In this document: piece after piece, positions 1 through 10,908 of the stretch | How the letters are laid out: the number at the start of each line of letters is the position of its first letter | Position numbering within the stretch: position 1 is the first letter of the stretch | Assembly (NCBI RefSeq): GCF_001426565.1 | Contig: NZ_LMFA01000012.1 | Span: 62,861 to 126,860 of the forward strand | Length of the DNA: 64,000 bases | Origin: Rhizobium sp. Root482 | GTDB taxonomy: Bacteria > Pseudomonadota > Alphaproteobacteria > Rhizobiales > Rhizobiaceae | Direction of reading: 5' to 3' | Translations under genes and position numbers: made by a program | The notes under the pieces: model-generated | What the model was told of the DNA's origin: nothing | Databases searched by the model: none | What the model saw: the letters and a program-made list of their open reading frames with translations, nothing else

Positions 1-9
1 CTCAGATGG

Positions 10-279
10 TTAATAGAAATCCGGCGCGAATTGCGGAATGGCGTCGATGCCGTAGCCGAGCCGTACGGCGAATATGTACCAGGCCAGGTGGATAAATGCC
101 GCGACCACCGAGGTGGTCAGGAAGACCTTCCAGCCGCGGAAACGCGCCGGCGCGCTTTCGACAGTTCCCGGCACGATCTCGTTTTCCTCGGCCTGTGTCC
201 GCATACCGATCGGCAGGACGATGAACAGCGTCAGCCACCAGATGATAAAATAGATCGCGAAGACTGAAAAAAACGGCAT
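10..279 (-). CDS. DUF1467 family small membrane protein
   Basis: An 89-residue protein beginning MPFFSVFAIYFIIWWL, with two predicted membrane helices (about residues 5-25 and 55-75) separated by a short charged loop rich in Glu. This is the usual size and start of DUF1467 proteins, which in rhizobia lie at this spot downstream of the methylmalonyl-CoA epimerase gene. The reading frame stays open further upstream to 345, but the extension lacks membrane character and the ATG at 279 matches the family start. No biochemical function is known for the family. It is the last gene of a same-strand run coming from nuoN, birA, rnj and the epimerase, about 97 bases after the epimerase stop. Confidence 0.85.
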   Translation of the reverse strand: MPFFSVFAIYFIIWWLTLFIVLPIGMRTQAEENEIVPGTVESAPARFRGWKVFLTTSVVAAFIHLAWYIFAVRLGYGIDAIPQFAPDFY

Positions 280-375
280 GTGGTACTCTCGCGGCTGATT
301 GAAGGGCGGCCCTGCGCCAGCCTGATTATACCGCCTTGGCGGCACGGCGACAAATACTCAGGTCGCGCCTTTCTG

Positions 376-780
376 TCACACTTGCTCGAGCTCGATCAGC
401 GTGCCGAAGAAATCCTTTGGATGAAGGAAGAGGACCGGCTTTCCATGGGCGCCGATCTTCGGGCGTCCGTCGCCGAGCACCCGGCCGCCGGCCGCAACCA
501 GGCTGTCGCGCGCGGCAATGATGTCCGCAACTTCGTAGCAGATATGATGCATGCCGCCTGAAGGGTTCTTCGCAAGAAAGGCGGCGATCGGCGAATTTTC
601 GCCGATCGGTTCCAGCAGTTCCACCTTGGTATTGGCGAGCAAGACGAAGGCAACGCGCACGCCGTGCTCCGGCAAGGCCTCCGGTTCGCTCACCGAGGCG
701 CCGAGCATACCGCGATAGCGTTCCACCGCCTCGCCAAGATCGGGCACCGCAAGAGCGATATGATTGACAGGTCCAAGCAT
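376..780 (-). CDS. mce: Methylmalonyl-CoA epimerase
   Basis: A 134-residue vicinal-oxygen-chelate (glyoxalase fold) protein that interconverts (R)- and (S)-methylmalonyl-CoA in propionate catabolism, in the cytoplasm. The N-terminal MLGPVNHIALAVPDL, with the metal-binding His of the first beta-alpha module, and the central GMHHICYEVADI segment are diagnostic. I chose the ATG at 780 because an AGGG Shine-Dalgarno sits seven bases upstream and the protein then has the family's usual length; an in-frame ATG at 804 would overlap the rnj stop. It directly follows rnj, so the two are probably cotranscribed. The mutase partner is not in this window. Confidence 0.93.
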   Translation of the reverse strand: MLGPVNHIALAVPDLGEAVERYRGMLGASVSEPEALPEHGVRVAFVLLANTKVELLEPIGENSPIAAFLAKNPSGGMHHICYEVADIIAARDSLVAAGGRVLGDGRPKIGAHGKPVLFLHPKDFFGTLIELEQV

Positions 781-800
781 CGCCTTGCCCTCTTGCGCCA

Positions 801-2468
801 TCACAGCCTGTTGATGAACACAGTCACCACGGGCTTCTTACCCCAGACCTCGTTGGCCGTGCCGCGAATGGCCCGGCGCACCGCTTCCGTCACCATCGCA
901 ATGTCCTTGCGCTTGCCGCGCGGAATGCTTTCGACGGCGCCGAGCACGGCATCATAGAGCGTGTCGTTCATGTCCTCGCCCTCGTCGTCGAATTCCGGCA
1001 AGCCGATCGGAACGACAATCGGGTCCGCGGCGAAATCGTAGCGTGCATCGAGCAGGACATTGACGGACACATGGCCGGCGAAGGAGAGCTTGCGGCGCTC
1101 GCCGACGCCCATTTCCTCGAAATCGCCGATCAGGCTGCCATCCTTGTAGATCCGGCCATGCGGCGCCGTGCCGATGACCGTGGCCGGGCCCGGAGCGATC
1201 CGCAGGATATCGCCGTTGCGCACGCGCGGGACCGTCTTGATGCCGGACTGGCGGCCGAGTTCTGCCTGCGCCGTCAGATGGGCGGCCTCTCCATGTACCG
1301 GCACGAGGATCTGCGGCCGTGTCCACTCGTACATCTGCTGCAATTCGTTGCGGCGGGGATGGCCCGAAACATGGACGAGCGCCTCATTGTCGGTGACGAT
1401 ATGGATGCCCTGCTCGACCAGGCCGTTCTTGATATCGTTGATCCCCTTTTCGTTGCCGGGAATGGCACGCGAGGAAAACACCACCGTGTCACCGGCGGTC
1501 AGCGCCACATTGCGCATCTCGTCGCGGGAGATCTTGGCAAGCGCAGCACGGGATTCACCCTGGCTTCCGGTCAGGATGATGACGACCTTGTCGCGCGGGA
1601 TATAGCCGAACTCGTCCTCGGCGATGAAAGGATTGACGCCCTCCATCAGCCCGACGTCGCGAGCGACGTCCACCACGCGCTTCATCGAACTGCCGAGCAG
1701 CAGCACTTCGCGACCGGCCTCGGCGGAAGCCTTGGCGATCGACCGGATGCGGCCGACATTAGAGGAAAAGGTCGTGATCGCAACACGGCCCTTGGCATCC
1801 TGGATGATCTTGGTGAGGCTGTTCGAAACCTCCTCCTCGGAGGGCGATACGCCGTCGCGCATCGCATTGGTGCTGTCGCACATCAGCGCCAGCACTCCCT
1901 CGTCGCCGACGGCGCGGAAGCGCGCCTCGTCGGTAAACGGGCCGAGCGACGGCGCATGATCGATCTTCCAGTCGCCGGTATGGACGACATTGCCGAGCGG
2001 CGTGCGGATCACCAGCGACATCGGCTCGGGGATCGAATGGTTGACGCCGACCGCCTCGATCTCGAAAGGACCGACATTGATGCGATCGCCCTCCTTGAAA
2101 ATGGTGATCGGCACTTCGGCGCGGCTGCGCTCGTAGCTGCGCTTGGCTTCCAGCATGCCGGCGGTAAAGGGCGAGGCATAGACCGGCACGTTAAGACCGG
2201 GCCACAGATCCGCAAGGGCGCCGTAATGGTCCTCATGGGCATGGGTGATGATGATGCCCTTCAGGTTCTTGCGCTGCTCGGCAAGAAACCGGATATCCGG
2301 CAAAACGAGATCGACGCCGGGCAGATCGAGGCCCGGGAAGGTCACGCCGCAATCGACCATGATCCACTGGCGGTTGGACGGCACGCCGTAGCCGTAGAGG
2401 GCCAGGTTCATGCCGATTTCACCAACACCGCCCAGCGGCAGGAAGACGAGTTCGTCTTGTTTGCTCAT
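801..2468 (-). CDS. rnj: Ribonuclease J
   Basis: A 555-residue metallo-beta-lactamase/beta-CASP nuclease that combines 5'-to-3' exonuclease and endonuclease activity on RNA; in alphaproteobacteria it matures 16S and 23S rRNA ends and takes part in mRNA turnover. The zinc motif THAHEDHYGAL lies at residues 75-85 (H76, H78, D80, H81 as ligands), and the beta-CASP region carries the CDSTNA and SGHPRR motifs. The start at 2468 (MSKQDELVF) gives the rhizobial family length; the upstream open frame has no family sequence and runs through the birA end. It lies 19 bases after birA and touches the epimerase gene, as in other Rhizobiaceae. Confidence 0.95.
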   Translation of the reverse strand: MSKQDELVFLPLGGVGEIGMNLALYGYGVPSNRQWIMVDCGVTFPGLDLPGVDLVLPDIRFLAEQRKNLKGIIITHAHEDHYGALADLWPGLNVPVYASPFTAGMLEAKRSYERSRAEVPITIFKEGDRINVGPFEIEAVGVNHSIPEPMSLVIRTPLGNVVHTGDWKIDHAPSLGPFTDEARFRAVGDEGVLALMCDSTNAMRDGVSPSEEEVSNSLTKIIQDAKGRVAITTFSSNVGRIRSIAKASAEAGREVLLLGSSMKRVVDVARDVGLMEGVNPFIAEDEFGYIPRDKVVIILTGSQGESRAALAKISRDEMRNVALTAGDTVVFSSRAIPGNEKGINDIKNGLVEQGIHIVTDNEALVHVSGHPRRNELQQMYEWTRPQILVPVHGEAAHLTAQAELGRQSGIKTVPRVRNGDILRIAPGPATVIGTAPHGRIYKDGSLIGDFEEMGVGERRKLSFAGHVSVNVLLDARYDFAADPIVVPIGLPEFDDEGEDMNDTLYDAVLGAVESIPRGKRKDIAMVTEAVRRAIRGTANEVWGKKPVVTVFINRL

Positions 2469-2487
2469 ACGTTGATTACGCCTTGTT

Positions 2488-3228
2488 TTATCCGAAAAAT
2501 ACATCGCCGGCGGCGATGCGCTGAACCGTGCCTGCTCCGATATCGAGCAACAGCCGGCCGTCCTCGTCAATGCCGTCGAACCGCCCGGAAATCGAGCGAT
2601 CCGGCAGGTTGACCGTAATCTTCTGTCCTATCCCGCCGGCGGAGGCCCGCCATTGCCGGATGATCTCGGCAATCCCCTCGCCACGGTTCCAGACAGACAA
2701 TGCCTCGGCCATGCTGCTAAAGAGATGCGCAAACAATTCTTCCGGCGAAGCGGCAGCCCCCTCCGCCCGAAGGCTGGTAATGGGATAGAGCCCGTGATCG
2801 GGCGCCAGCGCGACATTGATGCCGCAGCCGATCACCAGAGCATGATGCCCGCTTTTCAACCGTTCGCCTTCCAGCAGGATACCGCAGCACTTCCTGCCTG
2901 CAATCAGAATATCGTTCGGCCACTTGATCGACACCGGATGGCTGCCCGGCGGCATCACGGCCTGGATGGCATTCTTGACAGCGACGGCCACCGCCAGCGG
3001 CAGCGAATGCAATTTCTCCATCGGTGCCGCATCGATCAAAAGCAACGAGGCGTAGAGATTTCCCGCCTCCGATGTCCAGGGCCGGCCGCGCCGGCCGCGC
3101 CCTTCAAGCTGCCGTGTCGCGGTGATCCAGTGCGATCCCGGATCGCCGGCGCGCGCCCGCTCCAGGCATTCCGTATTCGTCGATCCGACATCGCCCAGCG
3201 GCGTATGGCGGAAATCGTCGAGCGACAT
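2488..3228 (-). CDS. birA: Biotin--[acetyl-CoA-carboxylase] ligase
   Basis: A 246-residue biotin protein ligase that attaches biotin, through biotinyl-5'-AMP, to the carrier domain of acetyl-CoA carboxylase and other biotin enzymes. The biotin/ATP loop appears as GRGRRGRPW (residues 43-51), followed by KWPNDILI and a small C-terminal SH3-like domain. There is no N-terminal winged-helix domain, so unlike the E. coli protein it should not act as a repressor. The ATG at 3228 starts with the family sequence MSLDDFRHTPLGDVGSTN; it begins only five bases after the nuoN stop, so it is part of the nuo transcript. Confidence 0.93.
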   Translation of the reverse strand: MSLDDFRHTPLGDVGSTNTECLERARAGDPGSHWITATRQLEGRGRRGRPWTSEAGNLYASLLLIDAAPMEKLHSLPLAVAVAVKNAIQAVMPPGSHPVSIKWPNDILIAGRKCCGILLEGERLKSGHHALVIGCGINVALAPDHGLYPITSLRAEGAAASPEELFAHLFSSMAEALSVWNRGEGIAEIIRQWRASAGGIGQKITVNLPDRSISGRFDGIDEDGRLLLDIGAGTVQRIAAGDVFFG

Positions 3229-3233
3229 TCCGC

Positions 3234-4676
3234 TCAAAAGAAGGTCCGCGCCGCGGCTTCCGCTGCCGTACCGATCGGGCCGCCGATCAGCACATAGGCA
3301 AGAACGAACAGACCGCAAAGACCATAGACCAGCCTCAAGACACCGGAGGGACGGGCAAATTCGTCCTTCGCATCATCGAACCACATCAGCTTGACGATGC
3401 GCAGGTAATAATAGGCGCCGACCACGGAGGCCAGGACACCGATGATCGCCAGTGCGTAGAGATGCGCTTCGATCGCCGCGACGAAGACGAAATATTTGGC
3501 AAAGAAGCCGGCGAGCGGCGGAATGCCGGCAAGCGAGAACATCATGATGGTGAGGACCATCGCCATGAAGGGATTGGTCTGCGACAGGCCGGCCAGGTCC
3601 TCGATATTCTCGACCTGTTCGCCGCTCTTGCGGCGCATCGCCAGGATGCAGGCAAAGGTGCCGAGCGTCATGATCATATAGACCAGCATATAAAGGACGA
3701 CGCCCTGGACGCCGGCTGCCGAACCGGCCGCCAGGCCCACCAGCGCATAGCCCATGTGACCGATGGAGGAATAGGCCATCAGCCGCTTGAAATTCCGCTG
3801 GCCGATGGCGGCAAAGGCGCCGAGCAGCATGGAGGCGATGGAAATGAACACGACGATCTGTTGCCAATCATGCATGATCGGCTCGAAGGCGGTAATGACG
3901 ATGCGGGTCATCATCGCCATCGCCGCGACCTTCGGAGCACCAGCAAAGAAGGTGGTAACGGGCGTCGGAGCGCCTTCATAGACATCGGGCGTCCACATAT
4001 GGAACGGTACGGCGGAGATCTTGAACGCGATGCCGGCCAAAATGAAGACCAGGCCGAAGACCAGGCCGAGCGAGCGCCCTTCATTGGTCAGCGCATTGGC
4101 GATTTCCTCGAAGCCGGTGTGGCCGGTGAAGCCGTAGACCAGCGACATGCCGTAGAGCAGCAGGCCGGAGGACAGCGCGCCGAGGACGAAATATTTCAGG
4201 CCGGCTTCCGTCGAGCGCAGATTGTCGCGGTGCATGGCAGCAACGACATAGGCCGCCAGCGACTGCAGTTCCAGCGCCATATAGAGCGACATCAGGTCGT
4301 TGGCCGAGATCATCAGCAGCATGCCGAGCGTCGCGAGCAGGATGAGGACCGGATATTCGAACCGGTCCAACCCAAAGATGCGGGCCTGTCCGATCGACAG
4401 GAACAGGGCGATGATCGAGCCGCTCAACGCCAGCACCTTCATGAACCGGGCGAAGGGATCCGACAGGAAGGCGCCGCCATAGGCAGCGCCGTCGCCGGTC
4501 GCGAAAAGGACGAAGCCGCCGGCAATCGCCAGTACGAGGATGGCGAGCCAGCTCACGAGAGCGGTTGCCCGCTCTCCCGAAAAGACGCCGACCATGAGAA
4601 GCACCAGGGCGCCTGCCGCAAGGATCAACTCCGGCATCGACAGTTGCAGGCTTGCAAGGAATGTTTCAGCAGTCAT
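3234..4676 (-). CDS. nuoN: NADH-quinone oxidoreductase subunit N
   Basis: A 480-residue antiporter-like membrane subunit of respiratory complex I (homologue of mitochondrial ND2), one of the three proton-pumping channels of the membrane arm. The sequence is almost entirely hydrophobic, with about 14 membrane helices, and keeps the conserved motif around [20 protein letters not shown] with its buried Lys and the later [13 protein letters not shown] segment. It is the last complex I gene of the operon, 18 bases after nuoM. The ATG at 4676 is the only sensible start. Confidence 0.97.
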   Translation of the reverse strand: MTAETFLASLQLSMPELILAAGALVLLMVGVFSGERATALVSWLAILVLAIAGGFVLFATGDGAAYGGAFLSDPFARFMKVLALSGSIIALFLSIGQARIFGLDRFEYPVLILLATLGMLLMISANDLMSLYMALELQSLAAYVVAAMHRDNLRSTEAGLKYFVLGALSSGLLLYGMSLVYGFTGHTGFEEIANALTNEGRSLGLVFGLVFILAGIAFKISAVPFHMWTPDVYEGAPTPVTTFFAGAPKVAAMAMMTRIVITAFEPIMHDWQQIVVFISIASMLLGAFAAIGQRNFKRLMAYSSIGHMGYALVGLAAGSAAGVQGVVLYMLVYMIMTLGTFACILAMRRKSGEQVENIEDLAGLSQTNPFMAMVLTIMMFSLAGIPPLAGFFAKYFVFVAAIEAHLYALAIIGVLASVVGAYYYLRIVKLMWFDDAKDEFARPSGVLRLVYGLCGLFVLAYVLIGGPIGTAAEAAARTFF

Positions 4677-4694
4677 TTCAATCCCGTCCTGTCG

Positions 4695-6206
4695 TCACTT
4701 CGCCGAAAGCGCGATGTCATGCGCCGCCTGCACGGCCGCGGTATAGTTGTTCACAAGCACGTCCACCGATGCCGCCGTCGCATCGAACACCGGTGCCGGA
4801 TAGACGCCGAAGAAGATGGTCAGCACGATCAGCGGATAGAGGATGGCCTTTTCGCGGCCGGACAGGTCCATGAGCGACTTCAGGCTTTCCTTGTCAAGGG
4901 CGCCGAAAATGATCCGACGATAGAGCCACAGGGCATAGCAGGCCGAAAGAATAAGGCCGGTGCAGGCAAAGAAAGCCACCCAGCTATTCGCCCTGAACGT
5001 ACCGAGCAGCACCGTGATTTCGCCGACGAAGCCCGACGTTCCCGGAAGGCCGACATTGGCCATGGTGAAGATCATGAAGGCGACGGCATATTTCGGCATA
5101 TTGTTGACGAGGCCGCCATAGGCGCCGATTTCGCGGGTATGCATGCGGTCGTAGACAACGCCGACGCAAAGGAACAGCGCGCCCGAGACGATACCGTGAG
5201 ACAGCATCTGGAAAATCGCACCCTGCACGCCCTGAACATTGGCGGCGAAAATCCCCATGGTCACGTAACCCATATGGGCGACCGAGGAATAGGCAATCAG
5301 CTTCTTCATGTCCGACTGCATCATCGCCACCAGCGAGGTGTAGATGATCGCGATCACCGACAGCGTGAAGACGAAGGGCGCGAAATAATCGGACGCCAGG
5401 GGGAACATCGGCAGGGAGAAGCGCAGGAAACCATAACCGCCGAGCTTCAGAAGGATGCCGGCCAGGATAACCGAGCCCGCCGTCGGCGCCTGGACGTGCG
5501 CGTCCGGAAGCCAGGTATGCACCGGCCACATCGGCATCTTCACCGCAAAGGAGGCGAAGAAGGCCAGCCATAGCCAGGTCTGCATCTGCCGCGGGAACTG
5601 GTAGGCGAGAAGTTCGGCGATATCGGTCGTGCCGGCCTGCCAGTACATCGCCATGATGGCGAGCAGCATCAGCACCGAGCCGAGCAGCGTATAGAGGAAG
5701 AACTTGTAGGACGCATAGACGCGATCCTTGCCGCCCCAGACGCCGATGATGATGAACATCGGGATCAGGCCGGCTTCGAAGAAGACATAGAACAGCACGA
5801 TGTCCAGCGACACGAAGACGCCGACCATGAACACTTCCAGAAGCAGGAAGGCGATCATGTACTGCTTCAGGCGCTTCTCGACGGACAGCCAACTGGCGGC
5901 CACGCAGAAGGGCATGAGGAAGGCCGAGAGGACGACGAAGAGCACCGAGATGCCGTCTACGCCGAGATGATAGGAAATGCCGGTGCCGAGCCAGGCATGT
6001 TTCTCCACCATCTGGAAGCCGGGATTCGACGCATCGAAGTTCCACCAGACCCAGAGCGAGACGATAAAGGTGACGATCGTCGTCAACAGCGAGATGTTGA
6101 GGATGTTGCGGCGGCCGGACGGGCTGTCTTCACGCATCAGAAGCAGAAGAGCAACACCGACCAGCGGCAGGAAGGTGACCGCGGAGAGAATGGGCCAATC
6201 GGTCAT
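4695..6206 (-). CDS. nuoM: NADH-quinone oxidoreductase subunit M
   Basis: A 503-residue antiporter-like subunit of complex I (ND4 homologue). About 14 membrane helices are visible, with the essential Glu of the [16 protein letters not shown] segment and the Lys-bearing [19 protein letters not shown] motif. Its ATG overlaps the nuoL stop in a TGATG arrangement at 6206, which implies translational coupling of these stoichiometric subunits. Length and order (L-M-N) are those of all proteobacterial nuo operons. Confidence 0.98.
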   Translation of the reverse strand: MTDWPILSAVTFLPLVGVALLLLMREDSPSGRRNILNISLLTTIVTFIVSLWVWWNFDASNPGFQMVEKHAWLGTGISYHLGVDGISVLFVVLSAFLMPFCVAASWLSVEKRLKQYMIAFLLLEVFMVGVFVSLDIVLFYVFFEAGLIPMFIIIGVWGGKDRVYASYKFFLYTLLGSVLMLLAIMAMYWQAGTTDIAELLAYQFPRQMQTWLWLAFFASFAVKMPMWPVHTWLPDAHVQAPTAGSVILAGILLKLGGYGFLRFSLPMFPLASDYFAPFVFTLSVIAIIYTSLVAMMQSDMKKLIAYSSVAHMGYVTMGIFAANVQGVQGAIFQMLSHGIVSGALFLCVGVVYDRMHTREIGAYGGLVNNMPKYAVAFMIFTMANVGLPGTSGFVGEITVLLGTFRANSWVAFFACTGLILSACYALWLYRRIIFGALDKESLKSLMDLSGREKAILYPLIVLTIFFGVYPAPVFDATAASVDVLVNNYTAAVQAAHDIALSAK

Positions 6207-8200
6207 CAGAAGGAGCTCCCGAGCATCATCCAGGTAACGAGCGCCGCGATGCCGATGAGCATCACGAAGGCATAGTGATAGAGGTAACCGGTCTGCAGCC
6301 GGACGACCCGGTCTGTGACGTCCATGACGCGCGCGGCAATGCCGTTCGGGCCATAGCCGTCAATCACCCGGCCATCGCCCTCCTTCCAGAGGAAGACACC
6401 GATGCGCTTTGCCGGACGAACGAACAGGAAGTCGTAAAGCTCGTCGAAATACCATTTGTTGAGCAGGAACTGGTAGAGGCCGCGATGCTGTTCCGCCAGA
6501 TATTTCGGCGTTTCGGGCGAGCGGATATACATGTACCAGGCTGCGACGAAGCCAAGGATCATCGCGATAAAGGGGCTCAACGCAACCAGGGCCGGAACGT
6601 GATGGAAGTGCTCCACGATTTCGTTTTCCGGTCCGGTGTACAGCGCACCCTGCCAAAATTCGGCGTAGTGATGGCCGAAGAAATCTCCTTCGAACACCAT
6701 GCCGGCCGCCACCGCGCCAATGCCGAGGATGAACAGCGGCACCAGCATGACCATCGGCGATTCATGGACGTGATGCATGACGTCGTGGGAAGCGCGGGGC
6801 TTGCCATAGAAGGTCATGAAGATCAGGCGCCAGGAATAAAAGCTGGTGAAGCAGGCGGCGATGACGAGCAGCGTGAAGGCGAAGCCGGCAACCGGCGAAT
6901 GCGCGGCGTAGGCAGACTCGATGATGATGTCCTTTGAGATGAAGCCCGCGAGACCGATGCCCGAGAACGGGATACCGACGCCAGTGATGGCCAGCGTACC
7001 GATCATCATCATCAGGAACGTCCACTTGATGTGCTTGCGCAGGCCGCCCATGTGGCGCATGTCCTGCTCGCCATCGACGGCATGGATCACCGATCCGGCG
7101 CACAGGAACAGCAGAGCCTTGAAGAAGGCATGCGTGAACAGGTGGAAGATACCGGCGCCATAGGCACCGACGCCGAGGGCCACGAACATGTAGCCGAGCT
7201 GCGAACAGGTCGAATAGGCGATGACGCGCTTGATGTCGTTTTGCACGAGGCCGACGGTCGCGGCGAAGAAAGCGGTTATCGCGCCAACCACGGTCACGAC
7301 CATCAGAGCCGTGTGCGACAGTTCGAACAGCGGCGACATGCGGGCGACGAGGAAGACGCCGGCGGTTACCATCGTTGCAGCATGGATCAGCGCCGAGACC
7401 GGGGTCGGGCCTTCCATGGCGTCCGGCAGCCAGGTGTGCAGCAGGAACTGCGCCGACTTGCCCATCGCGCCCATGAAGAGCAGCAGGCAGACGCCCGTTA
7501 TCGCATCCGCCTTGCCGAGCTGCATGCCGAACAGGTTGATGACGGCCTCACCAGCCGCCGCACCTTCGGCGGGAAGATAGGTCGAGGCGGCCGCGAAGAT
7601 GGTTTCGAAATTCACCGAGCCGAACAGCACGAAGATGCCGAATATGCCGAGTGCAAAGCCGAAGTCGCCGACACGGTTGACGATGAAGGCCTTCATCGCC
7701 GCGGCCGAAGCCGTCGGCTTCTTGTACCAGAAGCCGATCAGCAGATAGGAGGCAAGACCGACGCCTTCCCAGCCGAAGAACATCTGCAGGAGATTGTCGG
7801 AGGTCACCAGCATCAACATGGCGAAGGTGAACAGCGACAGATAGGCGAAGAAGCGCGGCCGATGCGGGTCGTGGTGCATATAGCCGATCGAATAGATATG
7901 AACGAGCGTCGAGACGGTGTTGACGACGACGAACATAACGGCGGTCAGCGTATCGACGCGGAATGCCCATTCGGTATCGAAGCTGCCGGACTGGACCCAG
8001 CGCATGATCGAAACCTTGATCATCTCCGTTTCGCCGAGCGCCACGTTGAAGAAGACCAGCCATGAAAGGACGGCGACGATCACCATGAAACCGCTGGTGA
8101 CATATTCGGAAGCCTTGGCGCCGATCGAGGTGCCGAACAGGCCCGCGATCAGAAAGCCGATCAGCGGCAGGAAAACGATCGCCTGAATCATCGTATTCAT
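6206..8200 (-). CDS. nuoL: NADH-quinone oxidoreductase subunit L
   Basis: A 664-residue subunit of complex I (ND5 homologue), the distal proton channel that also carries the long lateral helix along the membrane arm. Visible landmarks are [20 protein letters not shown] with the conserved Glu, the [20 protein letters not shown] motif, and a C-terminal extension typical of alphaproteobacteria that ends in a further membrane segment. It starts seven bases after the nuoK stop and is coupled to nuoM by a one-base overlap. Confidence 0.98.
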   Translation of the reverse strand: MNTMIQAIVFLPLIGFLIAGLFGTSIGAKASEYVTSGFMVIVAVLSWLVFFNVALGETEMIKVSIMRWVQSGSFDTEWAFRVDTLTAVMFVVVNTVSTLVHIYSIGYMHHDPHRPRFFAYLSLFTFAMLMLVTSDNLLQMFFGWEGVGLASYLLIGFWYKKPTASAAAMKAFIVNRVGDFGFALGIFGIFVLFGSVNFETIFAAASTYLPAEGAAAGEAVINLFGMQLGKADAITGVCLLLFMGAMGKSAQFLLHTWLPDAMEGPTPVSALIHAATMVTAGVFLVARMSPLFELSHTALMVVTVVGAITAFFAATVGLVQNDIKRVIAYSTCSQLGYMFVALGVGAYGAGIFHLFTHAFFKALLFLCAGSVIHAVDGEQDMRHMGGLRKHIKWTFLMMMIGTLAITGVGIPFSGIGLAGFISKDIIIESAYAAHSPVAGFAFTLLVIAACFTSFYSWRLIFMTFYGKPRASHDVMHHVHESPMVMLVPLFILGIGAVAAGMVFEGDFFGHHYAEFWQGALYTGPENEIVEHFHHVPALVALSPFIAMILGFVAAWYMYIRSPETPKYLAEQHRGLYQFLLNKWYFDELYDFLFVRPAKRIGVFLWKEGDGRVIDGYGPNGIAARVMDVTDRVVRLQTGYLYHYAFVMLIGIAALVTWMMLGSSF

Positions 8201-8207
8201 AGCCCGA

Positions 8208-8516
8208 TCAGCCTTTCATCATATTGACGTCTTCCACGGCGATGGAGCCGCGGTTGCGATAGAAGACGACGAGAATTGCAAGACCGATGGCCGCTTCCGC
8301 AGCCGCGACGGTCAGAATGAACAAAGCGAACACCTGGCCGGTGATGTCGTTGAGGAACGACGAAAAGGCGACCATGTTGATGTTCACTGCCAGCAGGATG
8401 AGTTCCACCGACATCAGGATGACGATGACATTCTTGCGGTTGAGAAAGATGCCGAAGACGCCGAGTGTGAACAGGATGGCGCTGACGGTCAGATAGTGGG
8501 AAATACCGATTTCCAT
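8208..8516 (-). CDS. nuoK: NADH-quinone oxidoreductase subunit K
   Basis: A 102-residue complex I membrane subunit (ND4L homologue) with three predicted helices and the two buried glutamates used in proton coupling: one in [11 protein letters not shown] and one in [11 protein letters not shown]. This is the normal length for the family. It lies 27 bases after nuoJ and seven bases before nuoL. Confidence 0.97.
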   Translation of the reverse strand: MEIGISHYLTVSAILFTLGVFGIFLNRKNVIVILMSVELILLAVNINMVAFSSFLNDITGQVFALFILTVAAAEAAIGLAILVVFYRNRGSIAVEDVNMMKG

Positions 8517-8543
8517 GATGATTGTTCCTTGACCTGTCCGCCC

Positions 8544-9158
8544 TTAGAGGCCCTGCCCCGGCTTCACCTTGACCACTTCGACAGCGGTGTTCGGCGAGCG
8601 GGCGACCTGTTGCACGATATCCTGGCGCTTGATGTTGACGCGGTGACGCAGGGTCAGCACGATCGCGCCAATCATGGCGACCAGAAGCACCAGGCCCGCG
8701 ATCTGGAAGAAATAGATGTAATGGGTGTAGATCACGTCGCCGAGGGCGGCGGTATTGGTGCGATCGGCAGCAGCCGGTATCGGCATGGCGACCGTCTTGG
8801 CCAGTTCCGGCGAGAATGTGCTGCCGGCAACGACGATGATCAGTTCTGCGGCGAGAACGATGCCGACCAGCGCGCCGACCGGCGCATATTCAAGCACGCC
8901 TGCCCGCAACTGCGTGAAGTCGATATCGAGCATCATCACGACGAAGAGGAAGAGAACCGCAACCGCGCCGATATAGACGACGAGCAGGATCATCGCCAGG
9001 AATTCGGCGCCCGTCAGCAGGAACAGGCCGGCGGCGTTGAAAAAGGTCAGGATCAGGAACAGCACGGAGTAAACCGGGTTGCGCGCAGAAATGACCATGA
9101 ACGCCGACGCGACCGCGACGAAGGAAAAAAGATAGAAAAAAAGAGCCTGCAGACCCAT
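8544..9158 (-). CDS. nuoJ: NADH-quinone oxidoreductase subunit J
   Basis: A 204-residue complex I membrane subunit (ND6 homologue). Five membrane helices are visible, including the distorted third helix with LVVYIGAVAVLFLFVVMML. The ATG at 9158 (MGLQALFFYLFSFVAV) matches rhizobial NuoJ; the frame stays open to 9245 but that stretch is polar and unlike the family. The gap back to the nuoI stop is 130 bases, the longest between consecutive genes of the nuo operon, and contains nothing recognisable. Confidence 0.96.
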   Translation of the reverse strand: MGLQALFFYLFSFVAVASAFMVISARNPVYSVLFLILTFFNAAGLFLLTGAEFLAMILLVVYIGAVAVLFLFVVMMLDIDFTQLRAGVLEYAPVGALVGIVLAAELIIVVAGSTFSPELAKTVAMPIPAAADRTNTAALGDVIYTHYIYFFQIAGLVLLVAMIGAIVLTLRHRVNIKRQDIVQQVARSPNTAVEVVKVKPGQGL

Positions 9159-9288
9159 GATCGGTGCCTTTTTCGTCTTCCCTGGGCAATCTGGCAATTG
9201 CCATTTCCCATTCGGCGGACCGGTAAACCCGGCCGACGCCCTCAATCTGTTTCAAGCCCGCCCGGCCGGGCAAGCGCATAGCCGCTTC

Positions 9289-9780
9289 TCAGCGGTAGGG
9301 CGAGTCCATCGCGATATTACGGGCGATTTCCTGTTCCCAGCGGTCGCCGTTGGAAAGCAGCCGGTCCTTATCGTAATAAAGCTCTTCGCGCGTCTCGGTG
9401 GAGAATTCGAAATTCGGCCCCTCGACGATCGCGTCGACCGGACAGGCTTCCTGGCAGAACCCGCAATAGATGCACTTCACCATGTCGATGTCGTAGCGCA
9501 CCGTGCGGCGCGTGCCATCGTTGCGGCGTGGGCCGGCTTCGATGGTGATCGCCTGGGCCGGACAGATCGCCTCGCACAATTTGCAGGCGATGCAGCGCTC
9601 TTCGCCGTTCGGATAGCGGCGCAGCGCATGCTCGCCGCGAAAGCGCGGGCTGAGCGGCCCCTTTTCGAAAGGATAGTTCACCGTCGCCTTGGGCGCGAAG
9701 AAATAACGCATCGACAGGAAGAACGCACCGACGAATTCCTTGAGGAACAGCGAACTGACGGCTTGGGAGAAACCGGCCAT
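9289..9780 (-). CDS. nuoI: NADH-quinone oxidoreductase subunit I
   Basis: A 163-residue ferredoxin-like subunit of the complex I peripheral arm (TYKY/NDUFS8 homologue). It carries two [4Fe-4S] clusters (N6a, N6b), seen in [16 protein letters not shown] and [16 protein letters not shown]. Three in-frame starts follow one another (TTG 9786, ATG 9783, ATG 9780); the last is preferred because GGAGG lies six bases ahead and the product begins MAGFSQAV as in relatives. It passes electrons from NuoG towards the terminal cluster in NuoB. Confidence 0.96.
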   Translation of the reverse strand: MAGFSQAVSSLFLKEFVGAFFLSMRYFFAPKATVNYPFEKGPLSPRFRGEHALRRYPNGEERCIACKLCEAICPAQAITIEAGPRRNDGTRRTVRYDIDMVKCIYCGFCQEACPVDAIVEGPNFEFSTETREELYYDKDRLLSNGDRWEQEIARNIAMDSPYR

Positions 9781-9844
9781 CATCAACCTCCAAACATGCC
9801 GGCCGCGGACAGGCGGGCCGATTTTGCGAAACGGATATCGGACA

Positions 9845-10888
9845 TCAGGCCCACACCACCAGTTTCAGCGTGACTGCGACAATGATGACCATGGCGATGG
9901 ACAGCGGAAGGAACACCTTCCAGCCCAGTCGCATCAGCTGGTCGTAGCGATAGCGTGGCACGAAGGCCTTTACCATGGCGAACATGAAGAACACCATCGA
10001 CGCCTTGAGGACGAACCAGATGATGCCCGGGACCCAGTTCAGGAACCAGACGTCGACCGGGGGCAGCCAGCCGCCGAGGAACAGGATCGTCGTCAGCGCG
10101 CACATCAGGCAGATGGCGGCATATTCGCCGAGCATGAACATCATGTAGGGGGTGGAGCCGTATTCGACCATGAAGCCGGCGACCAGTTCCGATTCCGCTT
10201 CGACCAGGTCGAAAGGCGGACGGTTGGTCTCGGCCAGCGCCGAAATGAAGAAGACAATGAACATCGGAAACAGCGGCAGCCAGTACCAGTCGAGGAAGGA
10301 GCCCGGCAGGCCCATCATCGTGCCGAGGCCGTCGCGCTGCGAATTAACGATGTCGGTGAGATTGAGCGATCCGACGCAGAGCAGGACGGTGACGATGACG
10401 AAGCCGATCGAGACTTCGTAGGACACCATCTGTGCAGCCGAGCGCAGGGCCGAGAGGAACGGATATTTCGAGTTCGATGCCCAGCCGCCCATGATGACGC
10501 CGTAGACTTCGAGCGAAGAGATCGCCAGAACATAGAGGATGCCGACATTGATGTTCGCCATCACCCAGTTTTCATTGAGCGGCACGACGGCCCAGGCGGC
10601 AAGCGCCAGCGTGACCGAGACCAGCGGCGCCAGCAGGAACAGGCCCTTGTTAGCGCCCGCCGGGATGACCGGCTCCTTGAAGACGAATTTCAAAAGGTCG
10701 GCGAAGGACTGGAAAAGCCCCCAGGGACCCACCACATTCGGTCCACGGCGCAGTTGGACCGCCGCCCAGACCTTGCGGTCGGCGAGCAGAACATAGGCGA
10801 TGAAAATCAGGAGCGCGACCAGAAGCAGCAGCGACTGGCCGATCATGATGGCCGTTGGCCAGACATAGGTCGAAACGAAAGCGTCCAT
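9845..10888 (-). CDS. nuoH: NADH-quinone oxidoreductase subunit H
   Basis: A 347-residue complex I membrane subunit (ND1 homologue) that forms the quinone chamber and the start of the proton path. Eight or more helices are visible, with [19 protein letters not shown] near the N-terminus and the charged loop [20 protein letters not shown], the family signature. It lies 20 bases after nuoG and 64 bases before nuoI. Confidence 0.98.
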   Translation of the reverse strand: MDAFVSTYVWPTAIMIGQSLLLLVALLIFIAYVLLADRKVWAAVQLRRGPNVVGPWGLFQSFADLLKFVFKEPVIPAGANKGLFLLAPLVSVTLALAAWAVVPLNENWVMANINVGILYVLAISSLEVYGVIMGGWASNSKYPFLSALRSAAQMVSYEVSIGFVIVTVLLCVGSLNLTDIVNSQRDGLGTMMGLPGSFLDWYWLPLFPMFIVFFISALAETNRPPFDLVEAESELVAGFMVEYGSTPYMMFMLGEYAAICLMCALTTILFLGGWLPPVDVWFLNWVPGIIWFVLKASMVFFMFAMVKAFVPRYRYDQLMRLGWKVFLPLSIAMVIIVAVTLKLVVWA

Positions 10889-10908
10889 TGTGTCTTATTC
10901 CCTCGCGC

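Noticed and set aside
1071-2612. A 513-codon open frame antisense to rnj
   Set aside because: rnj has all catalytic motifs; the antisense frame has none and no ribosome-binding site.
3462-5573. A 703-codon open frame antisense to nuoN and nuoM
   Set aside because: Same cause; composition is dominated by charged residues and it runs across two real genes.
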